Of a stretch of DNA of 64,000 bases, positions 15,440-23,073 are shown one piece after another. The stretch is from Kitasatospora phosalacinea (GTDB lineage: Bacteria > Actinomycetota > Actinomycetes > Streptomycetales > Streptomycetaceae), in NCBI RefSeq assembly GCF_030268885.1, contig NZ_BSSA01000025.1, positions 1 to 64,000 on the forward strand. The letters are read 5' to 3'. The first letter of the stretch is position 1. Each line of letters opens with the position of its first letter. The notes beneath the pieces are model-generated. The model saw only the letters and a program-made list of their open reading frames with translations. It made no database searches and had not been told where the DNA came from. The position numbers and the translations under genes were made by a program.

Positions 15440-16128
15440 GGCTGCTCCTCGGAGTTCGGCGTCGGGGGCGCGGAGTCGTCCGGAGGCCACCGGTAGCCGC
15501 CCAGGAGGGTGTCGTCCCAGGTGAAGGCGAGCGACTGCCGGACCTCGACGACGCCGTCCAGCGAGCGGCACATGGTCTCGACGAGCGGAACGAGGCTGCG
15601 GCGCTCGACCGTGCCGGTGAGCGTCACCACCCCGTCCCGGACGGCGACCCGCACCGCGTGGGCGGGCAGCCACAGGGAACCGAGCAGGACGTCGTCGACG
15701 ATCTCCCGGCGGATCTCCTCGTCGTCGCGCAGCATCGGGCGCAGCAGGTCGGAGCGGCTGACGACGCCGGTCAGCCGACCGTCGCCGTCGACCACGGGCA
15801 GGTGCTTGAGCCGCCCGTGGTGCATGACCCGGGCGGTCTCGACCAGGCCCCAGTCGGGGCGGGCGGTGACGACGGGGCTGCTCATCAGCTGCTGGGCGGA
15901 CCCGGTGCCGGCCCGCGCACGTCCGCCGCGGCGGGCGTGGAGCCCCGCCTCCTCGCGGACCAGGTCGGCCTCGGAGACGATGCCGACGGGCCGGTGCTGC
16001 TCGTCGACCACCGGGACGGCGCCGACGCGGTGGTGCAGCAGCAGTTCGGTGATCTCCTGGAACGTCGTGTCACGGTGCGCGGTGACCACGTCGCGGGTCA
16101 TCACTTCGCGTACGGTGCGCGGTTGCAC
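15436..16128 (-). CDS. CBS-pair plus BON domain protein (230 aa)
   Basis: Two CBS motifs (REVMTRDVVTAHRDTTFQEI and QLMSSPVVTARPDWGLVETA, closing with GIVSEADLV and GVVSRSDLL) form one Bateman module in residues 1-140, followed by a BON domain (VRVAVRDGVVTLTGTVERRS, SLDGVVEVRQSL). It probably senses adenylate energy charge in the cytoplasm. GTG 16128 lies 14 bp after the DUF1876 stop, and the 3' end overlaps the baeRF2 gene by 4 bp. A Pro/acidic tail follows the BON domain. Confidence 0.9.
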   Translation of the reverse strand: MQPRTVREVMTRDVVTAHRDTTFQEITELLLHHRVGAVPVVDEQHRPVGIVSEADLVREEAGLHARRGGRARAGTGSAQQLMSSPVVTARPDWGLVETARVMHHGRLKHLPVVDGDGRLTGVVSRSDLLRPMLRDDEEIRREIVDDVLLGSLWLPAHAVRVAVRDGVVTLTGTVERRSLVPLVETMCRSLDGVVEVRQSLAFTWDDTLLGGYRWPPDDSAPPTPNSEEQP

Positions 16129-16141
16129 GGCGGGCTCCGGC

Positions 16142-16423
16142 TCAGCCGTGCAGGGCGGGTTCGTTCGCGGCGGCGTCGGCCGTGCCCGAGCCGATCAGCC
16201 GGCGGCCGAGGTCGACCAGGGCGCGGCCGGCGGCGTACTCGTCGCCGATCTCGGGCACCTGCGGGTCGTGCGGGTTGCGGCGGGACTCGGCGCGGCTCTC
16301 CAGCCGGTTGTCCCCCGTGTCGAGGACCGCGTGCACCTTGGTGGTGTCGCCCTCCTCGAACAGGTCCAGCCGGAGCGTCCACCGCTTGGTGCGCGGCTGC
16401 CGCGGGGTGGTGTTCTCGTCCAT
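16142..16423 (-). CDS. DUF1876 (Rv2632c-like) protein (93 aa)
   Basis: The short sequence KRWTLRLDLFEEGDTTKVHA, followed by RLESRAESRRNPHDPQVPEI and an ALxDLGRRLI-type helix, matches DUF1876. Mycobacterial members (Rv2632c) belong to the dormancy regulon. ATG 16423 with an upstream GAGG starts the four-gene unit DUF1876/CBS-BON/baeRF2/SDR. The perfect palindrome at 16536-16563 lies 113 bp upstream. Biochemical function is unknown. Confidence 0.88.
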   Translation of the reverse strand: MDENTTPRQPRTKRWTLRLDLFEEGDTTKVHAVLDTGDNRLESRAESRRNPHDPQVPEIGDEYAAGRALVDLGRRLIGSGTADAAANEPALHG

Positions 16424-16535
16424 GGTCCGGGACCTCGGTCTCCGGCGGATCCGTGCGGGACCGGACCCGGCGGCCTCCGTCGTGCCCGCCGGGCGGGTCG
16501 GTTCTGCCCACCAGTCTCGTCCTGCCGAGGAGCGC

Positions 16536-16563
16536 CGCACCGGGGCCGATCGGCCCCGGTGCG
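16536..16563. promoter_or_regulatory. 28-nt perfect palindrome centred on GGGGCCGATCGGCCCC
   Basis: The two 14-nt halves (CGCACCGGGGCCGA and TCGGCCCCGGTGCG) are exact reverse complements. It lies upstream of the DUF1876 operon and 31 bp past the end of the USP gene at 16594. The central GGGCC-N4-GGCCC matches three other boxes in the block. A terminator role for the USP gene cannot be excluded because the palindrome could form a hairpin, though there is no T run. Confidence 0.55.
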
Positions 16564-16593
16564 TGGTCCGGGGGACCCCGTCGGTCGCCGCGG

Positions 16594-17034
16594 TCAGTCG
16601 GTCCGCACGACGACCACCGGGCAGCGCGCGTGGTGGACGCAGTGCTGGCTGACCGAGCCGAGCAGCGTTCCGGCGAACCCGCCGCGGCCGCGGTTGCCGA
16701 CCACGAGCAGCTCCGCGCCGTCGGCGGCGGCCAGCAGCGCGGTCGCCGGGTGGTCCTGGACGACGCGCTGCCGGATCTCCACGCCCCCGTGCCGGGTCGC
16801 CACCGCCTCCACCGCCTCGGCCAGCGCCTGCCCGGCGGCGGCGGCGAAGTCGAACGACTGCAGCACCGGGGCGGGCCACCCGTAACCCGCCGGGTACTGC
16901 CAGGCGGTCACCGCGTCCACCGCGGCCCCGGTCAGTTCGGCCTGCCGCACCGCCCAGGCCAGTGCCGCCCGGGAGGAGGGCGATCCGTCCACGCCCGCCA
17001 CGATCCGCGCCGGTCCTTCGTTCTCCGTGCCCAT
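16594..17034 (-). CDS. Universal stress protein, single UspA domain (146 aa)
   Basis: A complete UspA domain: RIVAGVDGSPSSRAALAWAV at the N-terminus, VVGNRGRGGFAGTLLGSVSQ and CPVVVV at the C-terminus, so ATP binding is expected. It is close in sequence to the USP at 11649 (shared AYG/GYGW-type region after the first strand). ATG 17034 has GGAGG six bases upstream. It is transcribed divergently from the tandem USP at 17432 across a 397-bp region that holds a GGGCC-N4-GGCCC box. Confidence 0.93.
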   Translation of the reverse strand: MGTENEGPARIVAGVDGSPSSRAALAWAVRQAELTGAAVDAVTAWQYPAGYGWPAPVLQSFDFAAAAGQALAEAVEAVATRHGGVEIRQRVVQDHPATALLAAADGAELLVVGNRGRGGFAGTLLGSVSQHCVHHARCPVVVVRTD

Positions 17035-17431
17035 GCCGTCCTCCGGTTCTCGTGCCCCCGCACCACCATCCGCACCCCACCCGCGCCGGTCCACCGGAGG
17101 CGGTCCGGCGGGCGAGCGGGAGGAGGGCGTGCCGACCGGCGCGGGCCGCGGCGGGCGGGGCGGCGTCGGCGCGAGGGGACCGGTGGCTCCGGGGCCACCC
17201 GGCCCAGGGGAACGGGCCCGACCGGGTGGGAGGACGGACCGCTTGGCCCCGGGGGCGGACGGCGGGACGGCGGGAGCATGGAGGCGGCGCCCCGCTGGAG
17301 AGGGCGGCCGTGACACGCGTCCGGATCGCGGGGCGCTCGCCCCCGCCGGACCTGCGGACGCCGTGCCGACCGCGGGACGGGCGGCGGTCCGGCAGGGCGC
17401 CGGGCGGGTGGGGCGAGCGGAGGAGGCACCG
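17035..17431. promoter_or_regulatory. Divergent promoter region between two USP genes
   Basis: There is no coding sequence with credible start and codon bias. The region must contain both divergent promoters. The one clear element is GGGCCACCCGGCCC at 17192-17205 (GGGCC-N4-GGCCC), roughly mid-way, which could serve both genes. The GGAGGAGG ribosome site of the rightward gene lies at 17419-17426. Confidence 0.5.
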
Positions 17432-18286
17432 ATGGACGCGCCGATCGTGGTCGGTTTCGACGGCACGGACGAGAGCGCGGCGGCCGCCCTGTGGGCCGCC
17501 CGCGAAGCGGAACGGCGCGGCCTGCCGCTGGAACTCCTCCAGGCCTGGCCGTGGCGCGGCCCCCACGTCCTCGGCACCCCGGACGCCCAGCGGTGGGCGC
17601 GGCAGCGCCTGGCCAGACAAGAGGTCGAACTGCGGGCCGGGCGCTCGGGCGTCGAGGTGTCCGCCGTCCACGTCCCCGAGGACCCGGTATGGGCCCTGGA
17701 GACGGCGGGTCGCACCGCCGCGATGCTGGTGCTCGGGTCCCGGGCGCTGGGAGCGGTGCGCGGGTTCGTGCCCGGGTCGGTGGGCCTCGCCGTCGCGGGG
17801 CGCGCGGCGTGCCCGACCGTCGTGGTCCGCACCGCCGACCCGGCGGGCGGCGGGACGGCCGTCGACGGGCCGGGGCCGGTCGTCCTCGCCGCCGACCTGC
17901 GCCCCGGGGCCGCCCCGGCCGTCGACTTCGCCCTGGAGTGCGCGGCGCTGCGCTCCGCCCGGCTGCACGCGGTCCGGGCCTGGGAGCCGCCGACCGGCGC
18001 GGAGTACCTCGGCCCGGTCGAACTCGCGGAACTGGAGATCACGGAGCGGCGGCGGCTCACCGAGGCCCTGGAGCCGGGGTGCCGGCTCCACCCCGGCGTC
18101 CGGGTGACGGCGGAGACCGTCAGCGGACCGAGGACCCGGGCCGTCGTCGAGGCCGCTGACGGGGCGCAGCTCCTGGTGATCGGGCGGCGCTCCCGCCGGC
18201 TCCCGGTGGGTCCGCACCTCGGAGCCGTCGCCCACGCCGCGCTGCACCACGCGCACTGCCCGGTCGCCGTCGTCCCCTGCGACTGA
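17432..18286 (+). CDS. Tandem-domain universal stress protein (284 aa)
   Basis: Two UspA domains: APIVVGFDGTDESAAAALWA with VLGSRALGAVRGFVPGSVGL and CPTVVV for the first, and a second with degenerate N-terminal loop (VVLAADLRPGAAPAVDFAL) and VIGRRSRRLPVGPHLGAVAH with CPVAVVPCD at the end. It is clearly related to the tandem USP at 10657, with shared PWRxPHxLGTPDA and an identical VVPCD C-terminus, so the two are paralogues. ATG 17432 has an excellent GGAGGAGG site. It is the only rightward USP of the block. Confidence 0.92.
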   Translation: MDAPIVVGFDGTDESAAAALWAAREAERRGLPLELLQAWPWRGPHVLGTPDAQRWARQRLARQEVELRAGRSGVEVSAVHVPEDPVWALETAGRTAAMLVLGSRALGAVRGFVPGSVGLAVAGRAACPTVVVRTADPAGGGTAVDGPGPVVLAADLRPGAAPAVDFALECAALRSARLHAVRAWEPPTGAEYLGPVELAELEITERRRLTEALEPGCRLHPGVRVTAETVSGPRTRAVVEAADGAQLLVIGRRSRRLPVGPHLGAVAHAALHHAHCPVAVVPCD

Positions 18287-18672
18287 CGGGGGACGGGCCG
18301 ACCGCGACCGGCTCCCGGCTCCTCGGTCCGGCGGTTCGGGCGCGGGCCCGGTGACGCCTCCTGAACGCGTGCGAGGGCCGGGACGTCGAGGGAGCCGCTC
18401 CCACCGAATTCGAATGCTGCGCGCGGGCCCGCGCCCGCCCGTTCCGGCTCCGTGCCGGCCGCATCTCCCGGCGGAGATTTCCGGGTGGTCGCGGTGGGCC
18501 GTCGTGCCACCGACATGCCTGGTGGAGTAGCGTGTCGCCCGCGTCGAGGGCACCGGGGGAGCGGGGCGGAAAAGCGAGGTTCCCGGGAGGCGGCGGTGAA
18601 ATACCCGTCGCGGAACGCATCGGCCTGCTAGAGTCGTCCGTAGTTGCAGTAGTGGTTCCCATGAAATTTGTG

Positions 18673-18699
18673 TGCGCCTGCTGGTGTGTCGCAGGCGCA
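18673..18699 (+). terminator. Intrinsic-terminator-like hairpin in the cold-shock leader
   Basis: A perfect 9-bp stem, TGCGCCTGC (18673-18681) with GCAGGCGCA (18691-18699), encloses a 9-nt loop and is followed directly by TTTTGTTTT. That T-rich tail is rare in this genome and makes the element look like a rho-independent terminator or attenuator inside the leader, about 95 bp before the start codon. Confidence 0.6.
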
Positions 18700-18744
18700 T
18701 TTTGTTTTCCGGTTCTCTTCCGGATGGGTCATCATCGCGGCACT

Positions 18745-18769
18745 CGGAGTCCGCACGGTGCGGACTCCG
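18745..18769 (+). promoter_or_regulatory. 25-nt palindrome just upstream of the cold-shock ribosome site
   Basis: CGGAGTCCGCAC and GTGCGGACTCCG flank a single G, giving a stable hairpin in RNA or a protein-binding palindrome in DNA. It ends 11 bases before GAAGGAG, so opening or closing of the hairpin could control ribosome access. Confidence 0.5.
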
Positions 18770-18795
18770 GACAGCCCCTTGAAGGAGATTCGTTT

Positions 18796-18999
18796 ATGAC
18801 TAATGGCACTGTGAAGTGGTTCAACGCGGAAAAGGGCTTCGGCTTCATCGAGCAGGAGGGCGGCGGTCCGGACGTGTTCGCCCACTACTCGAACATCAAC
18901 GCCAACGGCTTCCGCGAACTGCTCGAGGGCCAGAAGGTCGAGTTCGACGTCACGCAGGGCCCGAAGGGCCCGCAGGCCGAGAACATCCGCCCGCTCTAG
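18796..18999 (+). CDS. Cold-shock protein, CspA family (67 aa)
   Basis: A single cold-shock domain of standard length. RNP1 KGFGFI is at residues 13-18 and RNP2 VFAHY at 27-31; TVKWFN at the start and the GPQAEN end are typical. It binds single-stranded RNA/DNA as an RNA chaperone. ATG 18796 follows GAAGGAG with good spacing. A DEAD-box RNA helicase lies directly downstream, a natural functional partner in unwinding cold- or stress-stabilised RNA, but a strong terminator separates the two genes. Confidence 0.97.
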   Translation: MTNGTVKWFNAEKGFGFIEQEGGGPDVFAHYSNINANGFRELLEGQKVEFDVTQGPKGPQAENIRPL

Positions 19000-19028
19000 T
19001 TTTCCTGCCACGGCACCCCGCCCGGCAG

Positions 19029-19070
19029 CGAGGGGCCCGCACCGCGTACACGCTCGGTGCGGGCCCCTCG
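19029..19070 (+). terminator. Terminator after the cold-shock gene
   Basis: A perfect 16-bp stem (CGAGGGGCCCGCACCG at 19029-19044, complement at 19055-19070) with a 10-nt loop, 29 bp past the stop codon. Confidence 0.85.
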
Positions 19071-19236
19071 GTCTTGTGCCACGACGCACACCCCGGCCGG
19101 TTCAGGCCCCCCTGGTTCCGCCACCGGCGGCCATCCCCGCCCGTTGCACTTCCGGCCCGTTCCTCGTGGTCTCCGCCCGGCGCCCCGCGCTGCGGAGCCT
19201 TCCCCGTGACGTGCCGCGCCGAGGAAGGTTTCCCGC

Positions 19237-20697
19237 ATGAACCGCTCCAGTCGCTCCTCCTACCGGAGCACCGACCCCCGCCCCGCCGCAGGCTCCCGCT
19301 CCGGCCGCCGCACCCGTCAGGGACCCCCCGTGCAGGGCGAGTTCGCGCTGCCGGTGGGCACCACTCCGGCGCTGCCGGCCGTCGAGTCCTTCGGCGAGCT
19401 GGACATGCCGAAGGCGCTGCTGGCGACGCTGACCCGCCAGGGCGTCACCACGCCGTTCCCGATCCAGGCCGCGACGCTGCCGAACGCGCTGGCCGGCCGC
19501 GACGTGCTGGGGCGGGGGCGCACCGGCTCCGGCAAGACGCTCGCGTTCGGCCTCGCCGTGCTGGCGCGCACCGCGGGCCGGAAGGCCGAGCCCGGCCGAC
19601 CGCTGGCACTGGTCCTGGTCCCCACCCGCGAGCTGGCCCAACAGGTCACCGAGGCGCTCACCCCCTACGCCCACGCGGTGCGCCTGCGCCTGGCCACGGT
19701 GGTCGGCGGGGTGTCGATCGGGCGCCAGGCCCAGACGCTCGGCCGCGGCGCCGAGGTCGTGGTCGCCACTCCCGGGCGGTTGGCGGACCTGGTGCAGCGC
19801 GGCGACTGCCGACTGGACTCGGTCGCCGTCACCGTCCTCGACGAGGCCGACCAGATGTCCGACGTGGGCTTCCTCCCGCAGGTCGTCCAGCTCCTCGACC
19901 AGGTCGCCGAGGGCGGCCAGAGGATGCTGTTCTCCGCCACCCTGGACCGCAACGTCGACCGCCTGGTCCGCCGCTTCCTGACGGACCCGGTCACGCACTC
20001 GGTGGACCCGTCCGCGGGCGCGGTCAGCACCATGGAGCACCACGTGCTGCACGTGCAGAGCTCCGACAAGGCCGCCACGATCGCGCACATCGCCTCCCGC
20101 GAGGGCGGCGTGATCATGTTCACCGACACCAAGCACGGTGCCGACCGCCTGGTGCGGAGCCTGCTCGCCGACGGCGTGAAGGCCGCCGCCCTGCACGGCG
20201 GCAAGTCCCAGCCGCAGCGCACCCGCACCCTGGAGCAGTTCCGCACCGGCCAGGTCACCGCGCTGGTCGCCACCAACGTCGCCGCCCGCGGCATCCACGT
20301 CGACGGCCTCGACCTGGTCGTCAACCTCGACCCGCCCGCCGACCACAAGGACTACCTGCACCGCGGCGGCCGCACCGCCCGGGCCGGTGAGTCCGGCACC
20401 GTCGTCACCCTGGTCCTGCCCGAGCAGCGGCGGGGGGCGGCCCGCATGATGGCCACCGCCGCCATCACCCCCGTCACCACCCGCGTCAGCGCCGGGGACG
20501 AGGAACTCGCCCGCATCACGGGCGCCCGCGTCCCCACCGGCGTGCCCGTCGCGATCCCCGACCTGGTCGTCGAACGCCCGCGCCGCAGCACCTCCACGAG
20601 CCGCAACCGGCGCCGTCGAGCCCTGCGTGCGGGCACTGCACGGGGCCTCGCGGACTCCCGCGGCACGGCACCCGGGCGCACCGCCCTCGCCGGCTAG
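19237..20697 (+). CDS. DEAD-box ATP-dependent RNA helicase (486 aa)
   Basis: All helicase motifs are present: the Q-motif region PFPIQAAT, Walker A GRTGSGKT (94-101), PTREL (129-133), DEAD (202-205), SAT (233-235), then ALVATNVAARGIHVDG and motif VI HRGGRTARAG in the second RecA domain. Basic tails flank the core (Arg/Ser-rich N-terminus, SRNRRRRALRAG near the C-terminus) and probably bind RNA. It unwinds structured RNA in ribosome assembly or mRNA decay. ATG 19237 is preceded by GAGGAAGG. A 22-bp palindrome straddles the stop codon. Confidence 0.95.
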   Translation: MNRSSRSSYRSTDPRPAAGSRSGRRTRQGPPVQGEFALPVGTTPALPAVESFGELDMPKALLATLTRQGVTTPFPIQAATLPNALAGRDVLGRGRTGSGKTLAFGLAVLARTAGRKAEPGRPLALVLVPTRELAQQVTEALTPYAHAVRLRLATVVGGVSIGRQAQTLGRGAEVVVATPGRLADLVQRGDCRLDSVAVTVLDEADQMSDVGFLPQVVQLLDQVAEGGQRMLFSATLDRNVDRLVRRFLTDPVTHSVDPSAGAVSTMEHHVLHVQSSDKAATIAHIASREGGVIMFTDTKHGADRLVRSLLADGVKAAALHGGKSQPQRTRTLEQFRTGQVTALVATNVAARGIHVDGLDLVVNLDPPADHKDYLHRGGRTARAGESGTVVTLVLPEQRRGAARMMATAAITPVTTRVSAGDEELARITGARVPTGVPVAIPDLVVERPRRSTSTSRNRRRRALRAGTARGLADSRGTAPGRTALAG

Positions 20698-20706
20698 CCG
20701 GCGAGG
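20685..20706 (+). terminator. Palindrome overlapping the helicase stop codon
   Basis: Perfect 11+11 palindrome CCTCGCCGGCT/AGCCGGCGAGG that contains the TAG stop (20695-20697). It could form a hairpin and terminate or protect the mRNA end. No T tract follows. Confidence 0.45.
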
Positions 20707-20894
20707 AGACCCGCAGGCCCGGACCGCGACACGGCCTGCCCGCCGCTGGTCCGGGCCCCGGCTTCCACGAACCACGGCCCCACCGCACGATCCGCGAGTC
20801 GGTGCTGGCCCGCGCCGGCAGACGCCGTCAGCCCGCCCCACCCGTGCCCGGAGCGCCGCCACCACCGGCGGCAACGACCCGAAGGACCACGCCC

Positions 20895-21275
20895 GTGACC
20901 ATCAGCCTCGAACGCCCCGCGACCGCCACCACGGTCGGCGACCTCATGAAACACCCGGAACTGCAGATCAGCGACGACGTCACCGCCGACACCGCGATGG
21001 ACATCCTGCACAGCTCCGGCGCGGACCACGTCCTGGTCCGCGCCGACGACGGCCGCTGCGCCGGGCTGCTGACCCGTCTCCACCTCGCACCGTTCCAGGC
21101 CCGCTCCTGGTACACCGAACGCACTCCCGTCCGTGACATCGCCCTCGACCGCGCCCCGTTCGCCACCGCCGACATGCCGGCCGCCGACGCCCTCGCCGCC
21201 ATGCGCGCCCGCGGACTGGACACGTGGCCGGTGGTGGACCACGACGGCCACGCCATCGGCCTCCTCGACTTCTAG
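20895..21275 (+). CDS. CBS-domain pair protein (126 aa)
   Basis: A minimal Bateman module: VGDLMKHPELQISDDVTADT to GRCAGLLTRLHLA for CBS1, and VRDIALDRAPFATADMPAAD to HAIGLLDF for CBS2. It is shorter than typical stand-alone CBS proteins (about 140) because it ends at the last strand. It probably binds adenine nucleotides. GTG 20895 has GAAGGA upstream. It lies 197 bp after the helicase in the same direction. Confidence 0.85.
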   Translation: MTISLERPATATTVGDLMKHPELQISDDVTADTAMDILHSSGADHVLVRADDGRCAGLLTRLHLAPFQARSWYTERTPVRDIALDRAPFATADMPAADALAAMRARGLDTWPVVDHDGHAIGLLDF

Positions 21276-21294
21276 CGGGCGCATCTGGTCGTGA

Positions 21295-21453
21295 TCAAGG
21301 GGTGGGCTCGTTGAGGCCTTCGATCCCGGTCATCGCGCCGCCAAGCCGGAGGCCGGCCAGGTGGCCCTCGGGCTTCTCGTCGTGGCGTGCGGCGATGCCT
21401 CGCCGGGCCCTCGGTCCGTTGATCAGGCGTTCGACGGTGCCGCGGTTCCTGCA
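21295..21453 (-). pseudogene. Remnant of an IS5-type transposase C-terminus
   Basis: On the minus strand the frame from about 21453 reads RNRGTVERLINGPRARRGIA then ARHDEK and stops at TGA 21297-21295. It matches the transposase block xxRxxVERxxNRLKxxRGxATRYDK in degenerated form. The upstream transposase is missing and the catalytic residues are absent. Only this fragment is recognisable; it marks an old insertion between the CBS gene and the STAS gene. Confidence 0.55.
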
Positions 21454-21575
21454 GAGCTCGCGTCAGGCTTCCGGGGTCCCGGGTGCGGCCGGTGGCGGGA
21501 GGTGGCGCAGGGCGGCGGTGAGACCGGGGTGGACGGTGAACCAGTCGGCGAGCCCGGTGACGGCCAGGCGCTGGC

Positions 21576-21857
21576 TCAGGGAGGGGAGAGGGGGCCGATC
21601 AGTTCGGCGCCGTGCCGGTGGGCGTCGATCAGCAGGGCGAGGAACTCCTGGCTGCCGTGGTGGAGGGCGGCGAGGTCGACGAGCACGGGCAGGCCGGAGG
21701 CGGCGGCGCGGGCGAAGTCGGCGTCGAGGCCGTCGGCGGTGTTGTCGGCCGCGCCGCGCAGCAGCAGGACGTAGGCGCGGTCGAAGACGGCGTGCAGGAC
21801 CAGCAGGTCCTGCTCGTCGTGGGGTTCCGGCGCACCGTGCGGGTGCGCGCTGTTCAC
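21576..21857 (-). CDS. STAS-like (anti-sigma-factor antagonist type) protein (93 aa)
   Basis: The product contains LLVLHAVFDRAYVLLLRGAA, then LVDLAALHHGSQEFLALLID and AHRHGAELIGP. A beta strand ending in a (V/L)DL loop followed by S-x2-FLALL and a helix is the STAS fold of SpoIIAA/RsbV relatives. The phosphorylatable Ser would be in HHGSQEF. The protein is short for the family (usually 100-120). The start at GTG 21857 is not preceded by a clear ribosome site, so the N-terminus is uncertain. It probably belongs to partner-switching control of a stress sigma factor. Confidence 0.65.
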   Translation of the reverse strand: MNSAHPHGAPEPHDEQDLLVLHAVFDRAYVLLLRGAADNTADGLDADFARAAASGLPVLVDLAALHHGSQEFLALLIDAHRHGAELIGPLSPP

Positions 21858-22392
21858 GTCGTCGTACCGCGCCGTCCCGGGCCGGGGTTCAGACGGTCGT
21901 ACGGTCGTCGAACGCGTCGGCTGCGCGGGCGGGAGGGTCGGCCGGGGCTCCGGGGCCGGTGCGGCGGCGCGGCTGGGCCACTGCCTCGGTGGCGTCGACG
22001 GCGCTGTGCACGATCGCCCCCTTCCTGGGGGCCGTGAGTCCGACGGGGTCGGTGCCCGCGCAGGGCGGGGCACCGACGGCGAAGGCGGACGTCGGGTGCC
22101 CGTGTGGGGGGGCGATTCCCGAGACCGGTGGACCGCCGCCGGGACGGGCTGCGGTCCACCTCTTGTCCGGTCATCCTCCCATGCTCCGGCCGCCCCGTAC
22201 ACAGGCCCCGGCACAGGAGTCGCCAGTGACTGGGGAGGCCGGTGAGCGCCGCGACACACCCACCTGAACACCGAGACCCACCCGCCGCAGCCACCGGGCC
22301 GCGTTCAGAGCAAGTTGACAGGTGCGCCTGCCAGGACGGCGCGCGTTCGGTCCGCGGTCGGCGCGGACCTCCCCGGACCGGAAGGAGCCCCG
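21858..22392. other. Divergent intergenic region between STAS and DUF2231 genes
   Basis: 535 bases. Open frames exist on both strands but are Arg/Pro/Gly-rich with no start-plus-ribosome-site combination except for the DUF2231 gene at the right edge (GAAGGAG at 22381-22387). No GGGCC-N4-GGCCC box is present; the nearest, GGGCCGTGAGTCC near 22029, matches only partly. Promoters for both flanking genes must lie here. Confidence 0.4.
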
Positions 22393-22893
22393 GTGAGCAC
22401 GGTCAACGGGCTGCCCGCGCACGTCCTGCCGGTGCACGTCGTCCTGGTGCTCGCCCCCTTGACGGCGCTCGCCCTGGTCGTCCGCGCTCTCCGGCCCGCG
22501 GCCGCCCGGCGTCTCGGGGTGCTGCTCCCGGCGCTCGCCCCGGTCCCGCCGGCGTCCGTCCCACTGACCACGGACGCGGGGGAGTGGCTGGAGCGCCACG
22601 TCGAGAGCGGGCCGCTGGTGCGCCGCCACGCCGAACTCGGCGACGGCCTGACGCCCTGGGCGTTCGGACTGCTGGTCCTCGCCGCCCTGCTGCGGTGGAC
22701 GGCACGCCGCGCGGCCACCGGGCAGCAGTCGCGCCTGACGGCGCTCCCGGCCCGGACCGTGGTGGCGGTGCTGTGCGTGGTGGTGGGCGCGGGCGCGGTC
22801 GTCGACGTCTACCAGATCGGCGACTCCGGGGCGAAGGCCGCCTGGCAGCACGGTTTCAGCAGCACCCCGGTGGGCCAGGACGACGCGCACTGA
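22393..22893 (+). CDS. DUF2231 membrane protein (166 aa)
   Basis: Matches the DUF2231 pattern: NGLPAHVLPVHVVLVLAPLT (first membrane segment), RRLGVLLPALAPVPPASVPL (second), LTTDAGEWLERHV, a HAELGDGLTPWAFGLLVLAA segment (third), RTVVAVLCVVVGAGAVVDVY (fourth) and a closing QIGDSGAKAAW. It is an integral membrane protein of about four helices, with conserved His residues near membrane faces that suggest haem or metal binding, unproven. GTG 22393 follows GAAGGAG. It converges with the D-aminoacylase gene. Confidence 0.88.
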   Translation: MSTVNGLPAHVLPVHVVLVLAPLTALALVVRALRPAAARRLGVLLPALAPVPPASVPLTTDAGEWLERHVESGPLVRRHAELGDGLTPWAFGLLVLAALLRWTARRAATGQQSRLTALPARTVVAVLCVVVGAGAVVDVYQIGDSGAKAAWQHGFSSTPVGQDDAH

Positions 22894-23073
22894 CACCGCC
22901 GCCCCCGCGGTGCCCGTCGCCGTGGAAGCGGTGCCGGCGCCGTCACGCAGGACCCGTGGACGGTGCGGTCCCGCCCGGCAGGCTGAGCACCTCCGTCGGG
23001 GCCGGGGCGCGAACAGCGGGCGGCGGCCCACCGTCCGGGCCCCGGGCCGAGGGGCCGCCCGGCAGGGCCGGGT

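Larger units (their letters stand above)
18287..18795 (+). promoter_or_regulatory. Long 5' region/leader of the cold-shock gene
   Basis: 509 bases without a protein gene. The first part is GC-rich with no recognised element. The 3' 200 bases become A/T-richer and carry two strong inverted repeats (18673-18699 and 18745-18769) before the ribosome site GAAGGAG (18781-18787). Long structured leaders that change fold with temperature are a known feature of cspA-type genes, and these hairpins would be part of such a leader. Confidence 0.5.

Noticed and set aside
21858..22271. N-terminal extension of the STAS protein to a 231-residue protein
   Set aside because: The added 138 residues are Pro/Arg/Ser-rich and non-conserved; the STAS-like part begins near the GTG at 21857.
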